From assembly GCA_016927755.1 (NCBI GenBank), contig JAFGLZ010000010.1, positions 1-64,000 on the forward strand: 64,000 bases of DNA, given 5' to 3'. Numbering within the stretch: position 1 is the stretch's first letter; the number at the start of each line of letters is the position of its first letter. A model generated the notes under the pieces. It was not told where the DNA came from. It was given only the letters and a program-made list of their open reading frames with translations, and ran no database searches. The translations under genes were made by a program, and so were the position numbers. Shown here piece by piece: positions 16,180-25,821 of the stretch. This DNA is from Phycisphaerae bacterium (GTDB lineage: Bacteria; Planctomycetota; Phycisphaerae; UBA1845; JAFGLZ01).

Positions 16180-18258
16180 ATGGCACGGAGATTCAGGCTG
16201 CAGGCCCGGCGGGCCACGGACGATCTCGACTTCGCGGGCGACCTTAACGAAGAGCAGCTCGCCGTCGCCTCCGCGCCCGGCGGGCCCATGCTCGTCGTCG
16301 CCGGCGCGGGCACCGGCAAGACGCGAGCGCTAACCTATCGACTCGCATGGCTGGCGCACTCGGGCGTCGACCTGTCGCGCATGATGCTCGTCACGTTCAC
16401 CAACCGGGCCGCCAGGGAGATGCTCCACCGCGTCGAGCTGCTCATCCAGAAGGACACGCGGGAGATCTGGGGCGGCACGTTCCACCACATCGCCAACCGC
16501 ACGCTTCGCCGCCACGGCCGGCTCCTCGGCATCGATCAGGACTACAGCATCCTCGACCGCGAGGACGCCAAGGACCTGATGAAGTCGTGTGTCACCGACG
16601 CCGAGATCGAGACCACCGAGCGGCGCTTCCCGCACAAAGGCCTGCTCGTGTCGATCTCGAGCTTCGTCCAGAACACGCTCGATCCGCTCGACCGCATCCT
16701 GGCCAAGCGATACCCGATGTTCCAGGACGACGTCGATAACATCGCCAAGGTCCTTGACCTCTACGGCCGGCGCAAGCGCCAGCAGCAACTCCTGGACTAC
16801 GACGACCTGCTTAGCGAATGGCTCCGCCTGCTGGAGGAGCACGAGCAGATCCGCGACATGCTCGCCGAGCAGTTCCAGCACGTCCTCGTCGACGAGTACC
16901 AGGACACGAACGCCATCCAGGGCCGTATCATCGACTTGCTGGCCGCCAAACACCGCAACCTGTGCGTCGTCGGGGATGACTCGCAGAGCATCTACAGCTT
17001 CCGCGGCGCCTCGTTCGAGAACATCATCACGTTCAAGGAGCGATACGCCGACGCGCGGCAGTTCAAGCTCGAGACGAACTACCGCTCGACGCCCGAGGTG
17101 CTCGAGTTGGCCAACGCCATCATCGAACGGAACACGCGGCGGCTGCCCAAGGCGCTCCGGGCGGTCCGCCCGTCCGGGCTCAAGCCCGCCGTCGTGACGT
17201 GCCACGACCACTTCGTTCAGGTCCGCTTCATCGCCGAGTACATCCTCCACCTGCACGACGAGGGTCACAAGTTCACCGACATGGCCGTGCTCTACCGCAG
17301 CCACTGGCACTCACTCGAGATCCAGCTCGAGCTGCAGCGGCGGAACATCCCCTTCCAGGTCCGCGGCGGGCTCCGCTTCTTCGAGCAGGCGCACATCAAG
17401 GACGTCCTGGCACACCTGCGGCTGGTGCACAACCCCCGCGACGAGATCGCCTGGATGCGCGTCCTGCCGATGCTGCCTCGCGTCGGGCCGGTCATGTCGC
17501 GGCGGCTCTGGCAGCACATCGAGAACACCGAGAACCCGCTGGTCGCGGCCGGCTCGCAAGACGCCCGCGGGCTCTTCCGCGGCGCCGCCCGCAACGTCTA
17601 CACAAAATTCGCCGACATGATGGCCGAGCTGGCCAAGATCGCCTCCCCCGCCGAGATGATCGAGCGTTTGATGCAACTCCACTACGGCGACTACCTCGTC
17701 TCGCACTACGACGGGGCGAGCCTGCGGCGCGAGGACATCAACGGGCTGACGAACTTCGCCGCGCAGTACAACACGCTCGAGGGCTTCCTGGCCGACATAG
17801 CCCTGGCGGGCGAGTTCTCCGGCGAGACCGTCGTGACCGGACCCGACGAGTGGGAGTTCGTCGTCCTGTCGACCGTGCACCAGGCCAAGGGGCTTGAATG
17901 GCCCATCGTCTTCATCCCATGGCTGGCGGACGGACGCTTCCCGACGGATATGGCCATCAACACGCAGGAGGACTTGGAGGAGGAGCGCCGCGTCTTCCAC
18001 GTGGCCGTGACTCGTGCCAAGGACGAGGTCTATCTCGTCATGCCGCAGATCTACCGGAGCAAGGGCCGAGGCCTGGTCATGATGAAGCCCAGCCGCTTCC
18101 TGACCGAGCTAAGCAAGGACGTCACCGAACCCATGGAGTTGGAAGAGGGCCTGCCGTTCTTGACGACGGGCGCCCCCTCGAAGGAGACCGACGTGCTGAC
18201 GGAGGGCGCCCTCGGGCCCGAAGGCCCAAAGGCCCTGCCGCCCGCTACCGAGGACTGA
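16180..18258 (+). CDS. UvrD/PcrA-like superfamily I DNA helicase
   Basis: ATP-dependent 3'-5' helicase of the UvrD/Rep family (692 residues). Motifs in order: Q-motif LNEEQLAVA, Walker A AGAGTGKT (41-48), Ia TFTNRAAREM, II VDEYQDTN, III VVGDDSQSIYSFRGA, IV TNYRSTPEVL, V STVHQAKGLEWPIVF, VI RRVFHVAVTRAKDEVYL. It is slightly shorter than Escherichia coli UvrD (720) and diverges in the last 60 residues, where no Tudor-like tail is evident. It probably acts in repair or replication restart. The dehydrogenase gene follows 21 bases later. Confidence 0.9.
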   Translation: MARRFRLQARRATDDLDFAGDLNEEQLAVASAPGGPMLVVAGAGTGKTRALTYRLAWLAHSGVDLSRMMLVTFTNRAAREMLHRVELLIQKDTREIWGGTFHHIANRTLRRHGRLLGIDQDYSILDREDAKDLMKSCVTDAEIETTERRFPHKGLLVSISSFVQNTLDPLDRILAKRYPMFQDDVDNIAKVLDLYGRRKRQQQLLDYDDLLSEWLRLLEEHEQIRDMLAEQFQHVLVDEYQDTNAIQGRIIDLLAAKHRNLCVVGDDSQSIYSFRGASFENIITFKERYADARQFKLETNYRSTPEVLELANAIIERNTRRLPKALRAVRPSGLKPAVVTCHDHFVQVRFIAEYILHLHDEGHKFTDMAVLYRSHWHSLEIQLELQRRNIPFQVRGGLRFFEQAHIKDVLAHLRLVHNPRDEIAWMRVLPMLPRVGPVMSRRLWQHIENTENPLVAAGSQDARGLFRGAARNVYTKFADMMAELAKIASPAEMIERLMQLHYGDYLVSHYDGASLRREDINGLTNFAAQYNTLEGFLADIALAGEFSGETVVTGPDEWEFVVLSTVHQAKGLEWPIVFIPWLADGRFPTDMAINTQEDLEEERRVFHVAVTRAKDEVYLVMPQIYRSKGRGLVMMKPSRFLTELSKDVTEPMELEEGLPFLTTGAPSKETDVLTEGALGPEGPKALPPATED

Positions 18259-18279
18259 TATCACACAAAGGACATCGAC

Positions 18280-19383
18280 ATGAGTGATCTTCCCGAGACG
18301 TCGCGCGGCGTAGTCTACGATCCGGATACGGGCTCGCTCGAGGTTCGAACGTTTCCCATCCGACCGGTCCGGCCCGGCGAGATCCTCGTCCGCGTCAGTC
18401 TCAGCGCGATCTGCGGATCCGACTTGCATACCATCTCCGGCCGACGACGACCCCGAGGCCCGATCATCCTCGGCCACGAGATCTGCGGCACGATCGCCGC
18501 CCTCGGCGATGGCCTTCAACACGACTCCTCCGGCACCCCCCTGGCCGTAGGCGATCGCGTAACGTGGAGCATCGCGGCCAGTTGCGGCAAGTGCTTCTTC
18601 TGCACCCACGGCATCCCGCAGAAGTGCGAATCGCTCTTCAAGTACGGCCACGAGAGCATCGACGTCGACCCGCCCTTGAACGGCGGCTTCGCCGAGCACG
18701 TCTACCTCGCGCCCGGAACGGCCGTCTACCGCATCCCTGACGCCCTTGATGACGACACGGTCGTCTTCGCCAACTGCTCGCTGGCGACGATGGCGGCGGC
18801 GATGAGGCTCATCGAGCTCCAACCGGGCGAATCGATCCTCATTCAGGGCGCCGGACTGGTCGGCGTGTGCGCTGCCGCCCTGGCCGCCGCGCGCGGGGCG
18901 GGTCCCGTTGCGGTCGTGGACGTCGACGCGCAGCGGCTCGAACGAGCCAAGGACTTCGGCGCGACCCACATCATCAACGCGGCCGGTATGGACGAGGCGG
19001 ACCTCATCGAAACGTCGGCCGGGGTCGCGGGCAAGCGAGGCTTCGACGCGGCCATCGAGGCCTGCGGCAGGCCGGACGTCGTCCCCGTCGGCCTCAAAGC
19101 CCTGCGAATCGGCGGACGATACGTCATCGCGGGATGCGTCTTCCCAGGAGCCACGGCCCAGCTCGACCTGTGCGGCATCATCACACGACTGGCGCGCATC
19201 ATCGGCCTGCACAACTACGCCCCCACCGACCTGGAGGCCGCTCTCGCATTCCTCAACGGCCCGGGGCAAGCCTACCCCTTCGACAAGGTCGTGGACAGCC
19301 ACGTCCGTCTCGACGAGATATCCTCCGCGCTGCAGAAGATCGACCGGCACAAAGACATCCTACGGATTGCGGTAAGGCCTTGA
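18280..19383 (+). CDS. zinc-dependent alcohol dehydrogenase (MDR family)
   Basis: Medium-chain dehydrogenase of 367 residues. The catalytic zinc site is in AICGSDLHT (Cys45) and LGHEICGTI, and the structural zinc cysteines are in SCGKCFFCTHGIPQKC. The Rossmann motif is ILIQGAGLVGVCAA, with an acidic residue at VVDVDAQRLERA that favours NAD. The pattern is close to the group annotated as phosphonate-catabolism-associated alcohol dehydrogenase, but no phosphonate gene is nearby, so the substrate is unknown. AAAGGA precedes the ATG. Confidence 0.82.
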   Translation: MSDLPETSRGVVYDPDTGSLEVRTFPIRPVRPGEILVRVSLSAICGSDLHTISGRRRPRGPIILGHEICGTIAALGDGLQHDSSGTPLAVGDRVTWSIAASCGKCFFCTHGIPQKCESLFKYGHESIDVDPPLNGGFAEHVYLAPGTAVYRIPDALDDDTVVFANCSLATMAAAMRLIELQPGESILIQGAGLVGVCAAALAAARGAGPVAVVDVDAQRLERAKDFGATHIINAAGMDEADLIETSAGVAGKRGFDAAIEACGRPDVVPVGLKALRIGGRYVIAGCVFPGATAQLDLCGIITRLARIIGLHNYAPTDLEAALAFLNGPGQAYPFDKVVDSHVRLDEISSALQKIDRHKDILRIAVRP

Positions 19384-19415
19384 ATGATGGGGGGATGGTC
19401 CGCGCACCGACGACG

Positions 19416-19444
19416 TTGACACCCCCGGCAATTGCCTTTAGCAT
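19416..19444 (+). promoter_or_regulatory. sigma-70-like promoter of the nucleotide-sugar dehydrogenase gene
   Basis: A perfect TTGACA (19416-19421), a 17-base spacer and TAGCAT (19439-19444, 4 of 6). It lies in the 121-base gap before the next gene, about 60 bases from its ATG. Confidence 0.55.
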
Positions 19445-19504
19445 CCGGCGGCCGGTTGGTCCGCCAGGAGTTCGGAATCCGTTGTACCGTCAGGAGGATG
19501 GCCC

Positions 19505-21145
19505 ATGCCCGAGATCTCACTCAGCCCCGAAGGCGAAGAGTTCCCAATTCCACAAGAGCAGGAGTACGCCGCCGAGTTCGACCGCATCAAGTCGCTCGTC
19601 GACGCGGCGCGTGCCGAGGGCAGCGAGATCGTCGTCGTCATGGGCGTCGGTTTCGTCGGCGCGGTCATGGCGGCCATCGTCGCCGATACCGTCGATGAGA
19701 AGACCGGCAAGCCCAACAAGTTCGTCATCGGCTGCCAGCGGCCCAGCACGCGAAGCTACTGGAAGATCCCCCTGCTCAACCGCGGACAGTCGCCCGTCAA
19801 GGCCGAGGACCCCGAAGTCGACCCGATGATCAGCCGGTGCGTCAACGAGAAGAAGACCCTCGTGGCCACCTACAACAACGACTGCCTCAAGCTGGCCGAC
19901 TGCGTCGTCGTCGACATCCAGTGCGACTATACCAAGCACGAGCTAGGCAACCTCCGGAACGGCGAGGTCGAAATGCGGGCCCTGGAAGCCACGATGCGGA
20001 CCATCGGCGAGAAGATCCGGCCCGAGGCCCTCGTGCTGATCGAGACGACCGTCGCCCCGGGCACGACCGAGTTCGTCGCCTATCCCATCATGAAGAAGGC
20101 CTTCCAGGCCCGCGGGATCGATTCGCCCCCACTGCTCGCGCACAGCTTCGAGCGCGTCATGCCGGGTAAGGAGTACGTCCGGTCGATCCGCGACTTCTGG
20201 CGGGTCTGCTCGGGCTGCAACCCCAACGCCAGAGAGCGCGTCGTCGCCTTCCTCAACGAGATCCTCAACACCAACGAGTTCCCGCTGACGGTCATGGACC
20301 GCCCGATCGAGTCCGAGACGACCAAGATCGTCGAGAATTCCTTCCGGGCGACGATCCTGGCGTTTCTGGACGAGTGGAGCGTCTTCGCCGAACGGAACGG
20401 CGTCGACCTGACCAAGGTGATCCAGGCCATTAAAGTCCGCCCGACGCACAGCAACATCATCTTCCCGGGCCCGGGCATTGGCGGCTACTGCCTGCCGAAG
20501 GACGGCGGACTCGGCTACTGGGCCTACAAGCACATCCTCGGCTTCGAGGACGACATCTTCAAGATCACCACGCGAGCTATCGACGTCAACGACACGCGAT
20601 CGCTGCACGTGGCGGAGCTGACCCGCGACGCCCTGCGGAACATGGGTCGCTACATCGCCGGGGCGCGCGTCCTCCTGTGCGGAGCCAGCTATCGCGAGGA
20701 CGTCGGCGACACGCGGTACAGCGGCTCGGAGATGGTCGTTCGGAAGCTCACCGAGATGGGCGCCGACCTGAGCGTCCACGACCCCTACGTCGACCACTGG
20801 TACGAGTTCGAGAGTCAGGACACGTACCCCGCCCCGGGCCACTCCTGGGCCCGGTTCTTCCGCAATCAGGACGAGCTGGTCAACCTCCGCGTCCAGAAGG
20901 ACCTGCCCGCCGCGCTCAAGGGCTGTGAGGGCGTCATCCTGGCCGTGCGCCACGCCCCGTACGTCGATCTGAGCCCGGATGACGTGGTCAAGTGGGCCGG
21001 CAGCCCCCTGGCCGTCGTCGACTGCTTCGGCATCCTCAGCGACGACAAGATCCGCCGGTACTTCGAGCTCGGCTGCGAGGTCAAGGGCCTCGGCCGAGGA
21101 CACATCCAACGGATCAAGGAAGAGATCCGCGGAAAGCACAAGTAG
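19505..21145 (+). CDS. UDP-glucose/GDP-mannose dehydrogenase family protein
   Basis: Nucleotide-sugar dehydrogenase oxidising the C6 hydroxyl of an NDP-hexose to the uronate with two NAD (546 residues). The N-terminal NAD site reads VVVMGVGFVGAVMA. The catalytic cysteine is Cys329 in GPGIGGYCLPKD. The C-terminal UDP-binding domain starts near YIAGARVLLCGASYREDVGDTR. It is about 100 residues longer than usual: there is an N-terminal extension of roughly 40 residues, and an insert between the NAD motif and LVATYNND. AGGAGG is upstream. It probably supplies uronic-acid precursors for surface polysaccharide. Confidence 0.88.
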   Translation: MPEISLSPEGEEFPIPQEQEYAAEFDRIKSLVDAARAEGSEIVVVMGVGFVGAVMAAIVADTVDEKTGKPNKFVIGCQRPSTRSYWKIPLLNRGQSPVKAEDPEVDPMISRCVNEKKTLVATYNNDCLKLADCVVVDIQCDYTKHELGNLRNGEVEMRALEATMRTIGEKIRPEALVLIETTVAPGTTEFVAYPIMKKAFQARGIDSPPLLAHSFERVMPGKEYVRSIRDFWRVCSGCNPNARERVVAFLNEILNTNEFPLTVMDRPIESETTKIVENSFRATILAFLDEWSVFAERNGVDLTKVIQAIKVRPTHSNIIFPGPGIGGYCLPKDGGLGYWAYKHILGFEDDIFKITTRAIDVNDTRSLHVAELTRDALRNMGRYIAGARVLLCGASYREDVGDTRYSGSEMVVRKLTEMGADLSVHDPYVDHWYEFESQDTYPAPGHSWARFFRNQDELVNLRVQKDLPAALKGCEGVILAVRHAPYVDLSPDDVVKWAGSPLAVVDCFGILSDDKIRRYFELGCEVKGLGRGHIQRIKEEIRGKHK

Positions 21146-21217
21146 GCTAGCGGGGCAACGTATCCAAGAGTCCACCGGTCGAGGTGTCGTACGACGGATC
21201 AAGTCCGAAAAGACCCG

Positions 21218-21246
21218 TTGCCGGACCATGGGGTGACGGATATAGT
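21218..21246 (+). promoter_or_regulatory. promoter of the PIN toxin-antitoxin operon
   Basis: TTGCCG (21218-21223), a 17-base spacer and TATAGT (21241-21246, 5 of 6). The predicted transcript would start about 13 bases before the antitoxin ATG and just include GGAAGG. Confidence 0.55.
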
Positions 21247-21265
21247 GGCATGTGGAAGGTGTGCC

Positions 21266-21511
21266 ATGCAGACACGGAAACTCTCCGAAGACGAAGTGAT
21301 TCGATTGGCGCTGCGGCTCTCCGCCGAGGGCAAACGCAAGCTAATAGAGAAGATCCGGATCGATGATCGAACTGAGTGGGAGGCGCTCCGTGCTTACGGG
21401 TGCCAGCGCGCACAGGCGGTTTTCGCCGAGAACGACTTGGACTGGAACCGCATGACCCAGGATGATCGTGAAGCCGCCCTGATGAGGATCCTTGACGAGC
21501 CTTCGGCATGA
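21266..21511 (+). CDS. antitoxin of a PIN-family toxin-antitoxin system
   Basis: An 81-residue, mainly helical protein (KLSEDEVIRLALRLSAEGKR). The tail contains DREAALMRILDEPSA, as in the small unnamed antitoxins paired with PIN_3-type toxins. I do not recognise the exact family. Its stop overlaps the toxin start as ATGA. GGAAGG lies before the chosen ATG. Confidence 0.68.
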   Translation: MQTRKLSEDEVIRLALRLSAEGKRKLIEKIRIDDRTEWEALRAYGCQRAQAVFAENDLDWNRMTQDDREAALMRILDEPSA

Positions 21512-21921
21512 GTGGCCCTTCGGTCGTCCTCGACTCGAACGTCATCATCTCCGGTCTGGCCTTCGTCGGCTCGCCCAGCAAGTGTCTCGACTTGGTCATT
21601 CAAGGCAACGTGGACCTCATCTGCTGCAGGTACATCCTTGACGAAGTCGGCGAGAAGCTTGTCGGCAAGCTTGGCTTCCCAGACGATCGCGCGGCCTGGG
21701 CCGTGCGGAAGGTTGAATCCTTGGCCAGAATGGTCGAGCCCGTCGGACCGCTCCGATGCGTGTGTCGGGATCCCAAGGACGATCCGATCATTGCATGCGC
21801 ACCCCAAGCGAAAACGGACTACCTGGTAACCGGAGACAAGGACCTCCTTGTAATCGAAACCTACGAGAAGGTACGGATCATAACCCTCAAGAATCTGATC
21901 GATCTGACTGCGACAACTTGA
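21508..21921 (+). CDS. PIN-domain toxin (COG1569-like)
   Basis: Putative ribonuclease toxin of 137 residues. The PIN acidic residues are visible: Asp in VVLDSNVIISGL, Glu in YILDEVGEKL, Asp in CRDPKDDPIIACA and Asp in VTGDKDLL. This matches the family labelled putative toxin component, PIN family. It is translationally coupled to the antitoxin through a 4-base overlap. Unlike the PIN remnant 5 kb upstream, it is full length and probably active. Confidence 0.8.
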   Translation: MSGPSVVLDSNVIISGLAFVGSPSKCLDLVIQGNVDLICCRYILDEVGEKLVGKLGFPDDRAAWAVRKVESLARMVEPVGPLRCVCRDPKDDPIIACAPQAKTDYLVTGDKDLLVIETYEKVRIITLKNLIDLTATT

Positions 21922-21945
21922 CAGAATGGCGATCCCCGCCACAAT
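21918..21945 (+). promoter_or_regulatory. putative purC promoter with an overlapping inverted repeat
   Basis: TTGACA (21918-21923) overlaps the toxin stop codon. A 16-base spacer leads to CACAAT (21940-21945). CCGCCAC (21936-21942) and GTGGCGG (21967-21973) form a 7-bp inverted repeat that covers the -10 and start region, which could be an operator or a leader hairpin. Confidence 0.4.
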
Positions 21946-22005
21946 CAAACGCCGCGCGGGGTGGAAGTGGCGGAACTGACCTGACATGAAGGGAACGGGC
22001 ATATC

Positions 22006-22905
22006 ATGACAGAGGTGGTACTGCAGACAACCATCCCAGGCCTGCCGGTCCGGCGGGGCAAGGTGCGGGACGTCTATGATCTAGGAGACAAGCTGGCCAT
22101 CGTCGCCTCGGACCGGATCAGCGTCTTCGACGTCATCCTCCCCACGGGCATCCCGATGAAGGGCAAGGTCCTCACGCGGATCAGCGCCTTCTGGTTCGAG
22201 TGGCTCGCGGGCCGAATCGAGCACCACCTCGAAACCCTCGTCATGTCCGCCGGCGACCTGCCCGAGCCGATGCGCGGACACGCCGACACCCTCATCGGAC
22301 GCACGATCATCGTGCCGAAGGCCGAGGTCGTCCCCGTCGAGTGCGTCGTCAGAGGCTACCTGGCCGGGTCAGGCTGGAAGGACTATCAGAAGACGGGGCA
22401 CGTCTGCGGCATCGCCCTTCCCGAAGGTCTCCGGCAGTGCGACAAGCTGCCCGAGCCGATCTTCACCCCCGCCACCAAGGCCGAAAAGGGCGAGCACGAC
22501 GAAAACATCGACTTCGATCGCGCCGCCAAGCTCTGCCCCGATGGCGTCATGGCCACGCTTCGTGATCGCACGCTCGATATCTACAAGACCGCCTCCGACT
22601 ACGCGCGGGACCGCGGCGTCATCATCGCCGACACGAAGTTGGAGTGGGGCCGCGTCGGCGAAAAACACCTTCTCATCGACGAGGTGCTGACGCCCGACAG
22701 CTCGCGGTTCTGGCCCGCCGACAAATACGCGCCCGGCCGAGACCAGGACAGCTTCGACAAGCAGCCCGTCCGCGACTTCACCGAGTCCCTCGGCTGGAAC
22801 AAGACCGCCCCCGGCCCCGAGCTGCCGCCGGAGGTAGTCAGCCGGACCACCGAACGGTACATTGAAGCCTACGAGAAGCTGACGGGCCGGAAGTTCCAGG
22901 GCTAG
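22006..22905 (+). CDS. purC: phosphoribosylaminoimidazole-succinocarboxamide synthase
   Basis: SAICAR synthase, joining CAIR and aspartate with ATP in purine synthesis (299 residues, the length of the longer bacterial and fungal type). The N-terminus has GKVRDVYDLGDKLAIVASDRISVFD. The middle has VVPVECVVRGYLAGSGWKDYQ, and IADTKLEWGRV and LIDEVLTPDSSRFWP follow. These are the nucleotide and substrate loops of PurC. A GAAGGGAA stretch precedes the ATG. No other pur gene is nearby. Confidence 0.95.
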   Translation: MTEVVLQTTIPGLPVRRGKVRDVYDLGDKLAIVASDRISVFDVILPTGIPMKGKVLTRISAFWFEWLAGRIEHHLETLVMSAGDLPEPMRGHADTLIGRTIIVPKAEVVPVECVVRGYLAGSGWKDYQKTGHVCGIALPEGLRQCDKLPEPIFTPATKAEKGEHDENIDFDRAAKLCPDGVMATLRDRTLDIYKTASDYARDRGVIIADTKLEWGRVGEKHLLIDEVLTPDSSRFWPADKYAPGRDQDSFDKQPVRDFTESLGWNKTAPGPELPPEVVSRTTERYIEAYEKLTGRKFQG

Positions 22906-22950
22906 TGGGCGAGCCGCGGGTCGAAAAAGGGGTCGGGATCGCCATACCGC

Positions 22951-24510
22951 ATGATGCTGCGTCACAGAAAGGTTCTGCTGGCCGTCTCGCTCCTGGTCGC
23001 GGGTGGGTCGTTCTACTCCGCCCTCGGCTACGCCGTCTATCTCCACAGCGACCGCTATCGCACCAAAAAGGAGCGAGAGCTCGCCCGATTCCTCGAGCTG
23101 CCCGTCTCCATCGGTGACGTCAAACCCCAGAACTACTACCGCGCCGACTTCCTCGACATCCGCGCCTGGCTGCCCGGCAAGCGATCCGAGATCTTCCGCT
23201 GCGACGTCGCCGAGATGCACGAACTGCCGCGCCAGGGCGACGCGTTCGGACTGGTCATACGCAACGGGCGGCTCGTCATCGACGACGACCAGTGGAACGT
23301 CAACGATTACCGGTACGTGCTCCGGTCCGGTCTGGCGCACGACTTCGCCGCGCTGCAGCTCCGCTGGGTGGACCTGTACGATATGGACCTCTCGTGGCGT
23401 AAGGGCCCGGCCGCCTTCACCGTCCGAAAGGCCACCGGCCACATCGGCTTCACCGAGCCCGCCATGGACACCGGCGAGATCGAGGGACGCATCAGCGTCA
23501 TCAGCCACACCCTGAACGACACGCGAACGAACGAGCCGATCAACGTGGTCGCCCGGTTCCGCCCATCGCGCAACCTCGCCGTCTACGAAGTCGTGCTGAG
23601 AGTGCCCTCGATGCCGGTCAAGGCCCTCGGATTGGAGTCCCTCCTCGGCGTCGAGCAGACCCACGGGCAATTCGAGGGCCGGCTCATCTATCGAGAAGAG
23701 AACGGACACCCTCACGTATCGCTCGATGGCCGCGCCGTCGGCATCGAGCTCCTCGACTGGACGAAGAGCCTCGAGGCGGGTCCTATTCGAGGCCGATTCG
23801 ACTTGCAGATCGACCAGGCCGAGCTGACCGACATGGGACTGGTCTCGGCGAAATTCAGCGGGCGGGCCCAGGCGCTGAACCTGACCGATCTCGCTCGCGT
23901 CTTCGGCCTCGCGCCCCTCGAGGGCGCCGCCGCCTTCGAGGTCCTCAGCGCCGAGATCGGCGACGCCGGCGTCGTCCGCATGAGCGTTCGCGGCGAGGTG
24001 GTCGACGGCTCGCTCGAGCCCATCGTCGCGATGATCGGCCCAGGCAAGCTGACCGGCACGTTCCGACTCAAGGTCAATTCGCTCGACGTGGCCGACAACC
24101 AAGTCGTCTCCGCCGACGTCGACTTCGAGGTCGTCCCGCCCAAAGACAAGCCCGGAACGCTCGATACCGAGCTGATCATCCACGGCGCCCGCAAGCTCAT
24201 GGGCGTCGAGCTGTCGCCGCTGATCTCGGCCACGCTGAGGCGCCTGGACAGCGTGACCTACTCCCGCCTCGCCTTCAAGCTCATCGCCGACGAAGGCCAA
24301 CTCCGGATCCTCGGCACGCACGGCGCGGGCCGCCGCGCCATCCTCACCGTCAAGGTCTTCGGTACCGACCTGGCCGTCGTGACCCAACCCGAACGACCGA
24401 TGGAGCTCGCGCCGCTGATGACCCAGCTCCGAACCACCGGCCAGGAGAGACTCCGCGAGTTGTTCCAGAGGTACCAGCCGACGACGACCTCAGTCCCCGC
24501 TATGCCATAG
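22951..24510 (+). CDS. AsmA-like single-pass membrane protein
   Basis: A 519-residue protein with an N-terminal transmembrane helix (KVLLAVSLLVAGGSFYSALGYAVYL) and a long beta-rich periplasmic part with repeated short amphipathic strands (LVIRNGRLVIDDD, FRLKVNSLDVADNQVV). This pattern resembles AsmA/YhdP-type bridge proteins involved in envelope lipid transport. The resemblance is structural by eye; no short signature motif proves it. It begins 45 bases after purC but is probably functionally separate. The first of two adjacent ATGs was used. Confidence 0.6.
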   Translation: MMLRHRKVLLAVSLLVAGGSFYSALGYAVYLHSDRYRTKKERELARFLELPVSIGDVKPQNYYRADFLDIRAWLPGKRSEIFRCDVAEMHELPRQGDAFGLVIRNGRLVIDDDQWNVNDYRYVLRSGLAHDFAALQLRWVDLYDMDLSWRKGPAAFTVRKATGHIGFTEPAMDTGEIEGRISVISHTLNDTRTNEPINVVARFRPSRNLAVYEVVLRVPSMPVKALGLESLLGVEQTHGQFEGRLIYREENGHPHVSLDGRAVGIELLDWTKSLEAGPIRGRFDLQIDQAELTDMGLVSAKFSGRAQALNLTDLARVFGLAPLEGAAAFEVLSAEIGDAGVVRMSVRGEVVDGSLEPIVAMIGPGKLTGTFRLKVNSLDVADNQVVSADVDFEVVPPKDKPGTLDTELIIHGARKLMGVELSPLISATLRRLDSVTYSRLAFKLIADEGQLRILGTHGAGRRAILTVKVFGTDLAVVTQPERPMELAPLMTQLRTTGQERLRELFQRYQPTTTSVPAMP

Positions 24511-24720
24511 CCAAATTCCACCGACACCACGCGGCACTCACGCGCAGACGCCTCGCAATGATCGGTCATGTCGCCAGCGACGCGCCGCCAGGGAATCGAC
24601 GACCTCCTCCATGCGAGACCAGACAACCCGTGCCAACAGCCCCACGGGTATGATAGACTGCTCGGATCGAGTCGATTGCCCCTCTCGAGCAGGACGACGA
24701 CGGCAAGAAGGACACCCATC

Positions 24721-25821
24721 ATGAAGCGACTCGGCGGCGACGAGCGAATGTCATCCAAGGAAAGGGTCCTAACGACGCTGGCCCGCCAGGAGGCCGATCG
24801 CGTCCCGATCGACTATGCCTCGAACCCGGGCATCGATCGACGCCTCAAGGCCCACTTCGGCCTGGCCGAGGACGATCATGAGGGGCTGCTCCAGACCCTC
24901 GGCGTGGACTTTCGCGGCGTGAACCCGAGCTACGTCGGCCCGAAGATCCATGAGGACCTCCCCGATCGACACGTCGACCCGATGTGGGGCATCCGCACGC
25001 GCTGGATCGAGCACGAAAGCGGCGGGTACTGGGACTTCTGCGACTGGCCCCTGGCAAACGCCGACGAGGAGACTGTCGCCAACTGGCCCATGCCCTCCCC
25101 GGACGACTTCGACTACGACCACATCCCCGAGGCCTGCAAGCGCCACGGGGCGCACGCGGTCTTCGCCGGCGGCTGCGGACACGGCGACATCATCAACTCC
25201 AACGGCATGCTCCGGACCATGGAGCAGGTCCTCGTCGACCTGATCACGGACGACCCGGCCGGCCTCCTGCTGATCGACCGGAAGCTGGACATCCAGATCG
25301 AGATCACGCGTCGCACGCTCGAGGCGGGCAAGGGCCTGATCGACTTCCTCTGGACGGGAGAGGACCTGGGCACCCAGTTGGGCCCGATCATCAGCATGGA
25401 CCTGTTCCGCAAGCACATCCGCCCGCGCCACCAGAAGCTCGTCGACCTGGCCAAATCGTTCGACCTGCCGGTAATGATCCACACCTGCGGGTCGAGCAGT
25501 TGGGCCTACGAGGACTTCATCGAGATGGGCATCGACGCCGTCGACACCCTCCAGCCCGAGCCGGTCAACATGCACCCGAGGTACCTCAAGGATCACTTCG
25601 GAGGGCGTCTCGCCTTCCACGGCTGCATCTCGACCGCGGGACCCGTGGCTTACGGCACCGTCCGGGACGTGATCGACGACTGCCGGCAGACGCTGGAGAT
25701 CATGATGCCCGGCGGCGGCTACTGCTTCGCGCCGACGCACTGCCTGCAGGACAACTCCCCCACCGAGAACGTCACGGCCATGTACGAGGCAGCCCATCGT
25801 TATGGGCGGTACCCCACGTAG
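24721..25821 (+). CDS. uroporphyrinogen decarboxylase (URO-D) family protein
   Basis: A 366-residue URO-D-superfamily TIM barrel. The N-terminus reads MSSKERVLTTLARQEADRVPIDY, typical of URO-D-like methyltransferases of anaerobes and Planctomycetota rather than HemE. The middle has DFLWTGEDLGTQLGPIISMDLFRKHIRPRHQKL and VMIHTCGSSSWAYEDFIEMGIDAVDTLQPE, where HTCGS could supply the zinc-binding His and Cys of the methyltransferase branch. The substrate is unknown. AAGGA lies eight bases before the chosen ATG; an ATG nine codons in is also possible. Confidence 0.75.
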   Translation: MKRLGGDERMSSKERVLTTLARQEADRVPIDYASNPGIDRRLKAHFGLAEDDHEGLLQTLGVDFRGVNPSYVGPKIHEDLPDRHVDPMWGIRTRWIEHESGGYWDFCDWPLANADEETVANWPMPSPDDFDYDHIPEACKRHGAHAVFAGGCGHGDIINSNGMLRTMEQVLVDLITDDPAGLLLIDRKLDIQIEITRRTLEAGKGLIDFLWTGEDLGTQLGPIISMDLFRKHIRPRHQKLVDLAKSFDLPVMIHTCGSSSWAYEDFIEMGIDAVDTLQPEPVNMHPRYLKDHFGGRLAFHGCISTAGPVAYGTVRDVIDDCRQTLEIMMPGGGYCFAPTHCLQDNSPTENVTAMYEAAHRYGRYPT

